A stretch of DNA of 64,000 nucleotides from Dyella flava (GTDB taxonomy: Bacteria > Pseudomonadota > Gammaproteobacteria > Xanthomonadales > Rhodanobacteraceae), in the NCBI RefSeq assembly GCF_016904955.1, contig NZ_JADIKE010000034.1, positions 124,001 through 188,000 on the forward strand, read 5' to 3'. Shown here piece by piece: positions 55,083 through 63,450 of the stretch. Under the pieces are notes generated by a model. It ran no database searches. It saw only the letters and a program-made list of their open reading frames with translations, and was not told the DNA's origin. Positions within the stretch are counted from its first letter, which is position 1; each line of letters begins with the position of its first letter. The position numbers and the translations under genes were made by a program.

Positions 55083-55829
55083 ATGAGCAAGTTGAAAGGT
55101 AAGGTCGCCATTGTTACCGGCGCATCCAAGGGCATCGGCGCAGCCATCGCCAAGGCGCTCGCTGCCGAAGGTGCCTCCGTGGTCGTCAATTACGCGTCCA
55201 GCAAGGCTGGCGCGGATGCCGTGGTAGCCGAGATCAACAAGGCCGGCGGCAAGGCCGTTGCGGTGGGCGGCGACGTTTCCAAGGCCGCCGACGCGCAGGC
55301 CATCGTCGATGCCGCCGTCAAACAATTCGGTCGTCTCGATGTGCTGGTCAACAACTCGGGGGTCTACGAGTTCGCGCCGGTCGAAGAGATCACGGAAGAG
55401 CATTTCAACAAGCAATTCAACGTCAACGTGCTTGGCTTGCTGCTGACGACCAAGGCGGCCTCAAAGCATCTTCCCGAGGGCGGCAGCATCATCAATATCG
55501 GTTCACTGGTCACGCGCCTGACGCCGCCGGGCAGCGCCGTGTATAGCGCGACCAAGGGTGCGGTGGATGCGGTCACCGGCGTGCTGTCGCGTGAACTGGG
55601 TCCACGCAAGATCCGTGTCAACTCGTTGAATCCGGGCATGGTGGATACCGAAGGCGCGCGCACCGCCGGCTTTATCGGTTCGGACTTCCATCAAAACGCC
55701 ATCGCGCAAACGCCGCTTGGACGCATCGGCCAGCCCGACGACATCGCGTCGATCGCCGTCTTCCTGGCATCCGATGATTCGCGTTGGCTGACCGGTGAGC
55801 ATCTGTACGCCGCCGGCGGCATGCGCTGA
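55083..55829 (+). CDS. Short-chain dehydrogenase/reductase
   Basis: 248 residues from the ATG at 55083. Classical SDR: cofactor loop TGASKGIG (13-20), NNSG, catalytic serine in INIGSLVTR and YSATK (Tyr and Lys four apart). The arginine/lysine pattern after the loop (VVNYASSKAG) suggests NADP(H). The closest general type is 3-oxoacyl-ACP reductase or glucose dehydrogenase-like; the substrate is not evident. Divergent from an ArsR regulator with a shared operator, the same layout as many inducible detoxification SDRs. Followed by a 10-bp hairpin. Confidence 0.88.
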   Translation: MSKLKGKVAIVTGASKGIGAAIAKALAAEGASVVVNYASSKAGADAVVAEINKAGGKAVAVGGDVSKAADAQAIVDAAVKQFGRLDVLVNNSGVYEFAPVEEITEEHFNKQFNVNVLGLLLTTKAASKHLPEGGSIINIGSLVTRLTPPGSAVYSATKGAVDAVTGVLSRELGPRKIRVNSLNPGMVDTEGARTAGFIGSDFHQNAIAQTPLGRIGQPDDIASIAVFLASDDSRWLTGEHLYAAGGMR

Positions 55830-55848
55830 TATCGCGCTTCATCGAGGC

Positions 55849-55874
55849 GGCGCATGGCGTATCGGCCATGCGCC
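55849..55874 (+). terminator. Hairpin after SDR gene
   Basis: Perfect 10-bp stem GGCGCATGGC / GCCATGCGCC (55849-55858 and 55865-55874) with a six-base loop, 20 bases after the stop codon. No T run follows. Confidence 0.6.
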
Positions 55875-56255
55875 GTCCCGGCGTCTGTATGGCAGGCTAC
55901 TGCGTGCGCATCGTGCCGTCGCCGATACCCAGGCACAGCCGCGGATGCCTGGAAATGCGCACGGAGTCGGTATGAGCGGCCTGGCTTTTGCCGGCCACTC
56001 GCCGAGATGGAACGAATAAAGTGCTTGGCGAATGCGTCAAAACCTGGCCGCCAGCACCGGAGTACGGGAACAACCGATCCAGCCAGACAGCGTGCATGCT
56101 TATCTCCGGATTCATGTGACCGGTATTCAAGATAAGTGCGGACCATGCCCCGCAAAAGCGATATCTCTGCAAGCCAGACTTGAGCTGACGTCCATCCTCA
56201 GCGCCGAAGACAATGCCTGCACCAGCACCGAGCAGGACAACCCGGTGCAAGATCG
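55875..56255. other. Gap with no supported gene, about 380 bp
   Basis: Between the SDR hairpin and the end of the leftward pilin-like gene. Several short open frames exist on both strands but none has a recognisable family, signal or good ribosome site. It may hold decayed coding sequence. I see no repeat or operator in it. Confidence 0.4.
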
Positions 56256-56696
56256 TTATTCCCTGGGTTCGCCCTGATTTTCCGCCCGGAACTGAAAGCA
56301 ATGCGGGCCTGCCGGATGCCGCCATGCCACACCAAATGGCACGTATTGGTACGACGGCGCGTCGATCCGTTGCTGTCCATCCGAGGCCAGGTCGAACGTG
56401 GCGCAAAGACTGTAACTGTCCTTGCCCAACTGGCTGTAGACGTAAGGCTTACCGGTTGCAGGATCGTTCTGCCAGTGCGTCTGAATACTTGTGGCGCTCA
56501 AATCATCCGGCAGCGCGCTGTGCTGCACCCAATATTGATGGACCAGGCCGGAAGCCATGCGCAGGGCCACAACGCGCTCATCGTCCATGCGCAATTTGCG
56601 CTGATGCGCCGGGCTGCCCACGACATACAAGCCGCTGAGCACGGCAACCAGCACGACCGCCGAAGCCACTATCAACAGCAGGCGCCCGGCACTCAT
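56256..56696 (-). CDS. Hypothetical membrane-anchored protein downstream of DUF5671 gene
   Basis: 146 residues from the ATG at 56696. One N-terminal transmembrane helix (LLLIVASAVVLVAVLSGLYVV) is followed by a soluble periplasmic part with three cysteines. The segment DDERVVALRMASGLVHQYW and ALPDDLSA resembles the long helix and following loop of pseudopilins without their prepilin peptidase site, so homology is uncertain. Its start overlaps the end of the DUF5671 gene by four bases, so the two work together. Function unknown. Confidence 0.65.
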   Translation of the reverse strand: MSAGRLLLIVASAVVLVAVLSGLYVVGSPAHQRKLRMDDERVVALRMASGLVHQYWVQHSALPDDLSATSIQTHWQNDPATGKPYVYSQLGKDSYSLCATFDLASDGQQRIDAPSYQYVPFGVAWRHPAGPHCFQFRAENQGEPRE

Positions 56697-57331
56697 GTCG
56701 AACCCTCGTCGCGACGAAGATCCCACAGGTAGTAGCCAAAAACCGTTCCTGCAATCGCGCCGGCAACCAGCACCTTCAATACAAAGCGCAGGGTGATTTC
56801 GCCGCCCAGGAAATTGTCGACCAAGGTAATCAGATCCGCGATCAACACCACCGCGGCCACAAACAGCGTCAGATAGGTCAGCCAGCGCCGCACCGCCGAC
56901 TGGCGCTTGATCACTTGCCGCCGCAACTCACGGCCGATATTTGCCGAGAGCAACAGAAATATCGGGAACGCGATGATGATCGTCGCCACCGACCAGCGGA
57001 TCTCGTTCGCGCGACCATTCGCATAAAACATGGCCGGATCGGGAAAGCTGCGGTTGATCAGTTCGAACAGCAGTGCACCCAGGTGATACGCGCTGAGATA
57101 CAGCGTGGTGAACATGACGAGGTAGAGAAACGTTTCCCGCGCCGAAAGTTGGGCACGAGGCCTCGGCACCGGAACGGCAAAGTCCACCTCGGCATAGGCC
57201 GCTAGCGCTGCACGCGCCTGTTCGGGTGCCCAGCCCGCGTCCGTCAAGGCCTTTTCGATGCTCGCCCGGGGGCATCCCCGCAGCAGCCCATCCCGTACGA
57301 ACAGGTCCAGATCCTGCGTTGCACTCGTCAT
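56693..57331 (-). CDS. DUF5671 membrane protein
   Basis: 212 residues from the ATG at 57331; the frame continues upstream but without family similarity. The first about 65 residues are soluble and helical (LVRDGLLRGCPRASIEKALT), resembling a small UBA-like helical bundle. From about 67, ARETFLYLVMFTTLYLSAYH and three further helices match DUF5671, a domain of unknown function found in Proteobacteria and other groups. Coupled to the following anchored protein by an ATGA overlap. Confidence 0.75.
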   Translation of the reverse strand: MTSATQDLDLFVRDGLLRGCPRASIEKALTDAGWAPEQARAALAAYAEVDFAVPVPRPRAQLSARETFLYLVMFTTLYLSAYHLGALLFELINRSFPDPAMFYANGRANEIRWSVATIIIAFPIFLLLSANIGRELRRQVIKRQSAVRRWLTYLTLFVAAVVLIADLITLVDNFLGGEITLRFVLKVLVAGAIAGTVFGYYLWDLRRDEGST

Positions 57332-57571
57332 GCCTTCCCCTTCGTCCCAATGGCGTCGCGCAAACGCTGACATGCCACAAGGGCCGATACAAGGCGGGCA
57401 TGTGGCAATCCGCCGATCCGCCAAAGTCATCCATCCGGCCGACAGCGGGATCACGCCGCCCCCACACTGGCCGATTTGCCCCCCATGCCCGTCCCTTTCG
57501 CCCTCCCCGTGCGCCAGCCCTTGCGGGACAGTGCATTCGTGCGCGCCCTGAGGCGCTAGGGAGATCCGACC

Positions 57572-58807
57572 ATGCGCAAGATCTGCACGCTGATCGCTAC
57601 TGCATTGTTGCTGGCCGCCTGCGGCCACCAGCAGAGCGCGACGCAGAGCCAGGGCGATGTGTCGTTCGAAGGCCAACTGGAACAGCAATTGCTGGATGCC
57701 AAGCCCGGCAGCGTGATCGACATCCCGGCCGGCCATTACTCGCTCAAGCGCGGCCTTAGCCTGCGCACAAATGGCGTGACGATCCGCGGCGCCGGCATGG
57801 ACAAGACGGTGCTGTCGTTCAGGGGCCAGGTAGTGGGTCCGGAAGGGCTGCTGGTGAATGCCGATGATTTCACCATCGAGAACCTGGCCATCGAAGACAC
57901 CATGGGCGATGCGCTGAAGATCAACCAGGGCAGGAACATCACCATCCACGGCGTGCGCATTGCATGGACCGACGGCCCCAAGACCACCAATGGCGCTTAC
58001 GGCCTGTATCCGGTCAAGACGCAGAACGTGCTGGTGGAAGATTCCGTGGTGATCGGCGCGTCGGATGCCGGGATCTATGTCGGCCAGTCGAACAATATCG
58101 TCGTGCGCCGCAATCGTGCGGAACAGAACGTGGCCGGTATCGAGATCGAAAATTCGGTCAACGCGGATGTATACGACAACACCACCACCAAGAACACCGG
58201 CGGCATCCTGGTGTTCAACATGCCCAATCTGTCACTGGCCGGGCATTCCACGCGTGTCTTCCACAACAAGGTGTACGCCAACAACACCGGAAACTTCGCC
58301 AAAAAAGGCGCAGCGGTCGCCAGCGTGCCGGCGGGGTCGGGCATCGTGGTGAACTCCAACGACAAGGTGGAGATCTTCGACAACGACATCGCTGACAATC
58401 AAACCGCCAGCATCATCATTTCCAGCTACTTCTCCACCAACTACTACAACACCAGCGGCGTCGCCGCCGATTACAACCCTTATCCAAAGGGCATTTATGT
58501 TTACGGCAATCGCATCACCGGCGGTGGCGACTCGCCTGATGGACTGAAATTGAAAACACTCAAGGCGGCGGTCTACGGCCTCACCGGCAAATTTCCCGAC
58601 GTCGTGTGGGATGGTTATGCCGATCCCAAGGATCTCGTCAACGGTTTGTCACCACCGGACGATCGCATCTGCATCCAGGATGTGAACGGCGTACTCGATA
58701 TCGACGGCCCGCACAGCTACAAGAATCCCAGTACCGATACCAAGGCTTATCAATGCACCCTGCCCAAGTTGCCGCCGGTGGTGCTGAATCCGGAGCCGAA
58801 GGTTTGA
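57572..58807 (+). CDS. Parallel beta-helix repeat lipoprotein
   Basis: 411 residues. The signal peptide ends in a lipobox (LLLAACGHQQ). The rest is a right-handed parallel beta-helix, seen as repeating rungs such as FTIENLAIEDTMGDALKI, NVLVEDSVVIGASDAGIYV and NIVVRRNRAEQNVAGIEI. Members of this family typically occur together with the diheme cytochrome encoded 11 bases downstream. The beta-helix fold commonly binds or cuts polysaccharides, but no catalytic residues can be assigned here. Likely an outer-membrane or periplasmic lipoprotein. Confidence 0.85.
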   Translation: MRKICTLIATALLLAACGHQQSATQSQGDVSFEGQLEQQLLDAKPGSVIDIPAGHYSLKRGLSLRTNGVTIRGAGMDKTVLSFRGQVVGPEGLLVNADDFTIENLAIEDTMGDALKINQGRNITIHGVRIAWTDGPKTTNGAYGLYPVKTQNVLVEDSVVIGASDAGIYVGQSNNIVVRRNRAEQNVAGIEIENSVNADVYDNTTTKNTGGILVFNMPNLSLAGHSTRVFHNKVYANNTGNFAKKGAAVASVPAGSGIVVNSNDKVEIFDNDIADNQTASIIISSYFSTNYYNTSGVAADYNPYPKGIYVYGNRITGGGDSPDGLKLKTLKAAVYGLTGKFPDVVWDGYADPKDLVNGLSPPDDRICIQDVNGVLDIDGPHSYKNPSTDTKAYQCTLPKLPPVVLNPEPKV

Positions 58808-58818
58808 GCGTTACGTCG

Positions 58819-59973
58819 ATGCCGATGAAGATGTGGATACGCGGACTGTTGTTGCTGGCCTTGTTGTGCCTGTCGGCCTGTCACCACGGGATGGATCCGG
58901 TCGCATTTCATGCGGATGGCTACCCGCCCAGGTTGAGCGACTGGCATGTGGTGGAAGCACGCGACGGCGTATTGCAGCTGAACCAGGGCGTGATGCCTTA
59001 CGAGCTCAATACGCCGCTGTTCACCGATTACGCGCACAAGCTGCGCACGATCTGGATGCCCAAGGGCGTGTCGGCCAGGTACAACCCCACCGACACCTTC
59101 GACTTCCCGGTCGGCACCATCATCAGCAAAACCTTCTTCTATCCGTTGCCGAAAGGTGAGGCACGCAACGCCACCGATATCGCACGCACCTACGACACCA
59201 GCCGCGATTTCTCGGGACAAGGCTTGAACCTTGCCAACGTGCATCTGGTCGAGACGCGCCTGCTTGTACGTCGCGCGAATGGCTGGGTCGCCATTCCCTA
59301 TGTCTGGAACGCCGAGCAGACCGACGCCATGCTGGCACGCACCGGCGATGTGCAGGCGCTGACCCTGGTGAGCGACGACGGCGCGCGCGAGAACTTCAAC
59401 TACGTCGTGCCCGACCAGAGCCAGTGCGCAAGCTGTCACGCACACGACCTGACCACCCATGCATTGCAACCGATCGGGCCGAAGGCACGTCATCTCAATC
59501 GCGACTACCGTTATGCCGATGGCGACGAGAACGAACTGGCGCATCTGGTGCGCGTCGGCTATCTCACCGGCGCGCCCGATCCTGCGGATGCGCCGCGCAA
59601 TGCAAACTGGATGGACTCGCACGCCTCGCTGGACGCGCGCGCACGGGCGTACCTCGACATCAATTGCGGTCACTGCCATAACCCGAAGGGCGCGGCCAAC
59701 ACCACCGGCCTGACGCTGGATATCACCACCGCGGAAGACCGGCACATCGGCATCTGCAAGCCGCCGACAGCGGCCGGTCAAGGTACCGGCGATCATCTGT
59801 TCGACATCGTGCCGGGCCATCCGGACGATTCCATCCTGCCCTACCGGCTCAGTTCCGCCGTGCCCGGCACGATGATGCCCGAGCTGGGACGCAGCACCGT
59901 ACATCAGGAAGGCGTCGCGCTGATCGAGGCGTGGATTGCCTCGTTACCCGGACAATGCGTGGTGATTCATTAG
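58819..59973 (+). CDS. Diheme c-type cytochrome, SO_2930/HNE_0200 family
   Basis: 384 residues from the ATG at 58819. The signal peptide ends in a lipobox (LCLSACHHGMDP). There are two heme-binding motifs, CASCH near residue 205 and CGHCH near 290; the family signature LNTPLFTDYAHKLRTIWMP is near 60-78 and LSSAVPGTMMPELGR near the C-terminus. It forms a conserved pair with the beta-helix lipoprotein upstream. Presumably a periplasmic or surface electron carrier or dehydrogenase subunit; the substrate is unknown. The SDR gene begins two bases after its stop. Confidence 0.88.
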   Translation: MPMKMWIRGLLLLALLCLSACHHGMDPVAFHADGYPPRLSDWHVVEARDGVLQLNQGVMPYELNTPLFTDYAHKLRTIWMPKGVSARYNPTDTFDFPVGTIISKTFFYPLPKGEARNATDIARTYDTSRDFSGQGLNLANVHLVETRLLVRRANGWVAIPYVWNAEQTDAMLARTGDVQALTLVSDDGARENFNYVVPDQSQCASCHAHDLTTHALQPIGPKARHLNRDYRYADGDENELAHLVRVGYLTGAPDPADAPRNANWMDSHASLDARARAYLDINCGHCHNPKGAANTTGLTLDITTAEDRHIGICKPPTAAGQGTGDHLFDIVPGHPDDSILPYRLSSAVPGTMMPELGRSTVHQEGVALIEAWIASLPGQCVVIH

Positions 59974-59975
59974 AT

Positions 59976-61028
59976 ATGACAGAAACGGCATTGGTAACCG
60001 GCGGTAGCGGCTTCGTGGCCAGCCACCTGATCCTGCAACTCTTGCAGAACGGCAGTGTGGTTCACGCCACCGTGCGCAATCTCTCCCACGAGGCCAAGCT
60101 TCGCCCGCTGCGCCAGTTGCAACAGCTCTATCCGGAACGCTTGCGCTTATTCGAAGCCGACTTGCTGAAGTCCGGCTCGTTCGATGCGGCCATCCACGGC
60201 TGTACGGTCGTTCACCATGTCGCCTCGCCCTTCCTGCTGCCGGAGAAGATCAAGGACGGCAGGCAGCAAATGCTGGAACCGGCCCTGCACGGCACGCGGA
60301 ACGTGCTCGAAAGCGTGAATCGCTGCAAGGATGTGAGGCGTGTGGTGATGACCTCGACGGTCGGCGCCATCTTCGGCGATTACATCGATGTGCTGGACAT
60401 GAAGGATCGGACGCTGTCGGAGAACTACTTCAACACCAGCAGCACGATCGAAAACAACCCTTATCACTACGCCAAGGTCGAAGCCGAAAAAGAAGCGTGG
60501 CGAATGTGCCGCGCGCAGGATCGCTGGAGCCTGGTCGCCATCAATCCGGGCATGATTCTCGGCCCCTCGATCACCCCGGCCTCGGATTCGGGCAGCCTGT
60601 TTCTGCTCGACGAGATGTTCAAGGGCTATTTCTTCTATGGCATGCCCAATTTAAGCCTGACGACGGTGGATGTCCGCGAGGTCGCCAAGGCGCATATCAA
60701 TGCGGCGCGCCTGCCGGCAGCGCAGGGGCGCTACATCCTCGCCGAGAAACAGATGATCTCCTTCGTGGAGATGTCGAAGATCGTCCGCCCGATTCATCGA
60801 CGCCCATGGCTGCTGCCGAAACATCAGGTACCCGACACGGTGGTCAGGCTGATCGGACCCTTCTTCGGCCTGACCCAGGATTACATCCGCAAACACCTCG
60901 GCATTCGCTTCAAGGTGGATAACCGCCGCAGCATCAGCGAGCTCGGCATCAGCTACCGGCCGATCGACCAGACCCTGCACGAACACTATCGCAGCTGGGC
61001 CGAGCAGCGCGCGGGCGGCGCGCGGTGA
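59976..61028 (+). CDS. NAD(P)-dependent epimerase/dehydratase family protein
   Basis: 350 residues from the ATG at 59976. Extended SDR: cofactor loop TGGSGFVASH (8-17), TSTVGAIFG (Ser/Thr) and the catalytic YHYAKVEAE (Tyr, Lys). ATVRNLSHEAK after the loop is like dihydroflavonol reductase and cinnamoyl-CoA reductase relatives (ATVRxxx), which use NADPH to reduce aldehydes or ketones. It is the third gene of the beta-helix/cytochrome unit by position, and is convergent with a TetR gene. Substrate unknown. Confidence 0.85.
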   Translation: MTETALVTGGSGFVASHLILQLLQNGSVVHATVRNLSHEAKLRPLRQLQQLYPERLRLFEADLLKSGSFDAAIHGCTVVHHVASPFLLPEKIKDGRQQMLEPALHGTRNVLESVNRCKDVRRVVMTSTVGAIFGDYIDVLDMKDRTLSENYFNTSSTIENNPYHYAKVEAEKEAWRMCRAQDRWSLVAINPGMILGPSITPASDSGSLFLLDEMFKGYFFYGMPNLSLTTVDVREVAKAHINAARLPAAQGRYILAEKQMISFVEMSKIVRPIHRRPWLLPKHQVPDTVVRLIGPFFGLTQDYIRKHLGIRFKVDNRRSISELGISYRPIDQTLHEHYRSWAEQRAGGAR

Positions 61029-61060
61029 GGCGATGCGGGAGATACCTGCGGCGATATCGC

Positions 61061-61738
61061 TTAGCGCGCCGCACTGGCCTGCAAGCGTCCGATGTGACTG
61101 GCCAGGCTCGCCGCCACCAGCCGCATGACCGCTGGCGCATCGAGCGAGGGATCGTCGAACAGCATTTCCAGCGCGGCGAAAGCCATGCTGTCGGCGACCC
61201 GGCTGATCAGTTGCAACTCGCCCAGCGGCACCTCGGGAAAGGCCTGGCGCAGGCGTGCGGTCGCCTGCGCCGCCACCTCACCGGCCGATGCCAGCCGCAC
61301 ATCCTGCAACATGGGAATCGCGCGCAGCGCGCGCATGATCCAGATGCCGCCGGTGGCCTGGCGCGTGACCTCGTAGGTTTCCAGCAACAGACCGGTCAAT
61401 GCTTCTTCCAGCGCGGTCGCCGAGGCGAACGCCGCGGGCGTCAGCCATTGATCGAGCAGCGCATTCTGCCGCTGCATCAGGCGCAGCCCCAGTTCGTGCA
61501 GCAAGGCGTATTTGTTCGGGAAATAACGGTACAGCGCGGGTGGCGACAGCCCGGCGCGCTGGCAAACCAGGTTGGTGCTGAGCTGCTCGAAGCCCACTTC
61601 GGCCAGCACCTGCGCGGTCACGTCCAGCAAGTGTTCGTAGGTTTCGGCGGCGCGCGATTGCGCGGGAGTCACCTTGGGCGCCAGGTCGAGCTTGGGGGGC
61701 TTGGCGCTGCGGCGGGGCCGCTTGGTTGGGGCTGGCAC
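61061..61738 (-). CDS. TetR/AcrR family transcriptional regulator
   Basis: 225 residues. A Lys/Arg/Pro-rich N-terminus is followed by the TetR HTH: LLDVTAQVLAEVGFEQLSTN and VCQRAGLSPPALYRYFPNKY. The C-terminal ligand domain is helical and unassigned. It is divergent from the FGGY kinase gene, and the intergenic palindrome at 61772-61794 is a suitable binding site, so it probably represses the kinase-aldolase operon and its own gene. Confidence 0.9.
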   Translation of the reverse strand: MPAPTKRPRRSAKPPKLDLAPKVTPAQSRAAETYEHLLDVTAQVLAEVGFEQLSTNLVCQRAGLSPPALYRYFPNKYALLHELGLRLMQRQNALLDQWLTPAAFASATALEEALTGLLLETYEVTRQATGGIWIMRALRAIPMLQDVRLASAGEVAAQATARLRQAFPEVPLGELQLISRVADSMAFAALEMLFDDPSLDAPAVMRLVAASLASHIGRLQASAAR

Positions 61739-61771
61739 GGAACGCGGGTCCTTCGGCTATTGCGCGAATTA

Positions 61772-61794
61772 TAGCGACAACTATATTGTAGCTA
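61772..61794. promoter_or_regulatory. Palindromic operator between TetR gene and sugar kinase gene
   Basis: TAGCGACAA (61772-61780), five bases CTATA, TTGTAGCTA (61786-61794): nine-base arms that agree at eight positions. It is centred about 45 bases from the TetR start and 40 from the kinase start, in an otherwise AT-rich stretch that also carries the likely promoter elements. Confidence 0.7.
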
Positions 61795-61821
61795 ATACTA
61801 GCTTTTGGGGAGCCGGTCTTC

Positions 61822-63450
61822 ATGCCCAGCGTGCCGCCAGCCATTACGCCGTCCCGCAACGAACGCCTGGTATTGGCGGTCGATCTGGGCACGTCCGGCT
61901 GCAAGGTGGCGCTGATCGGCATGGACGGCAGCGTGCTGGCCTGGACCTTCCGCCCGGTGGCCCTCCATCTGGTCGACGAACTCGGCGTCGAACAGGACCC
62001 GCAGGACTGGTGGCACGCCTTTGTCGATGGCGCACAGGAACTGCTTACCGCCGACACACGCCGCCGCCGGCACGTGGTGGCGGTGTGCTGTTCCACGTTC
62101 GGCGAATGCACGATTCCGGTGGATAAGCATGGCAACGCGCTCACCCGCGCCATGCTGTGGGTCGACATGCGCGGCGCCGAGGCAATCCGCCGGCGCGCGC
62201 GGCGCGGACGGCTGAACATCCAGGGCTATGGCCCGCTGCGGCTGGCGCGCTGGCTGCGCCTCACCGGCGGTGCGCCGTCGCTGTCCGGCAAGGATCCCGC
62301 CGGACACATCGCCTGGCTCTACGATCACCAGCCGTCACTGGTCGAGCGCACCAGCAAATTTCTCAATGCGCTCGACTTCATGAATCTGCGCCTGACCGGC
62401 CGGTTTTGCGCGACCTACGATTCGGCCCTCACCACTTGGGCAACTGACAATCGCGATCTGGCGCAGGTGCGTTACGACGCCAGACTGCTGCGTCAGCTCG
62501 GCATTGAGCGCGAGAAGCTGCCCGAACTGGTGCATTCGACCGACGTGATCGGCCCGCTGCTGCCGGCGGTTGCCGAAACACTGGGGCTCGCACCCGACAC
62601 CCAGGTCATCGCCGGCGCCATCGACAATTCCGCTGCCGCGATTGGTGCAGGTACGGTGCGCGATGGCGAGCTGCATCTGTATCTGGGCACCTCGTCCTGG
62701 CTGGGTGCGCACATGGCACAGAAGCGCACGCGCATCAGCACCTTCATCGCCTCGTTGCCGTGTGCACAACGCGACCGCTATCTGGCCATGGCGATGCAGA
62801 CGACGGCGTGCGGCAACCTGTCGTTTCTGCGCGACCGTATTCTGTTTCATGCCGATGAGTTGCTGGTTGACGATCCGCGCACGGACGTCTATCCGCTGCT
62901 CGACCGCATCGCCGATCGTGTGCCGCCGGGATCGCGCGGCCTGATCTACATGCCGTGGCTGCTGGGCGAACGCACGCCGGTGGACGACCGCCATCTGCGG
63001 GCCGGCCTGTTCAATCTCTCGCTGGAACACACCCGTGAAGACATGATCCGCGCCTTCCTTGAGGGCGTGGCTTTGAATACGCGCTGGATGCTCGAACCGA
63101 TGCTGGATTTCGTCGCCGGCCGACGCGGCGCCGCGATCACCATTGTCGGTGGCGGCGGCCAGTCGGATGTGTGGTGCCAGATGATCGCGGATATCACCGG
63201 CATGGTGATCCAGCAGCCGCAAGCACCGATCCAGGCGAATGCGCTGGGCGCGGCCTTCATTGCCGGCATCGGCCTGGGTGAGCTGTCGTTCCAGGATGTG
63301 CCAGCGCTGTGCCGGCATCGCCATCGCTTCGAACCGCGCCTGGCGCTGCGCCAGCTGTACGACGACTGCTTCGCCACCTTCAAGCAATTGCATCGGCAGC
63401 TCGCACCGCTCTATCGCCGCCTCAATCAGCACCGGAGTCCGCCGCGATGA
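61822..63450 (+). CDS. FGGY family carbohydrate kinase
   Basis: 542 residues. The N-terminal ASKHA domain starts LVLAVDLGTSGCKVALIG (phosphate 1), and the C-terminal half has YLGTSSWLGAHM and IVGGGGQSDVWCQMIADIT (adenosine loop), both typical of xylulokinase-like FGGY enzymes. The product would be a phosphorylated ketose or polyol. The class II aldolase that overlaps its stop codon by four bases could then cut that sugar phosphate, a logic known from fuculose, rhamnulose and ribulose pathways. Regulated probably by the divergent TetR protein. Exact sugar unknown. Confidence 0.9.
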   Translation: MPSVPPAITPSRNERLVLAVDLGTSGCKVALIGMDGSVLAWTFRPVALHLVDELGVEQDPQDWWHAFVDGAQELLTADTRRRRHVVAVCCSTFGECTIPVDKHGNALTRAMLWVDMRGAEAIRRRARRGRLNIQGYGPLRLARWLRLTGGAPSLSGKDPAGHIAWLYDHQPSLVERTSKFLNALDFMNLRLTGRFCATYDSALTTWATDNRDLAQVRYDARLLRQLGIEREKLPELVHSTDVIGPLLPAVAETLGLAPDTQVIAGAIDNSAAAIGAGTVRDGELHLYLGTSSWLGAHMAQKRTRISTFIASLPCAQRDRYLAMAMQTTACGNLSFLRDRILFHADELLVDDPRTDVYPLLDRIADRVPPGSRGLIYMPWLLGERTPVDDRHLRAGLFNLSLEHTREDMIRAFLEGVALNTRWMLEPMLDFVAGRRGAAITIVGGGGQSDVWCQMIADITGMVIQQPQAPIQANALGAAFIAGIGLGELSFQDVPALCRHRHRFEPRLALRQLYDDCFATFKQLHRQLAPLYRRLNQHRSPPR

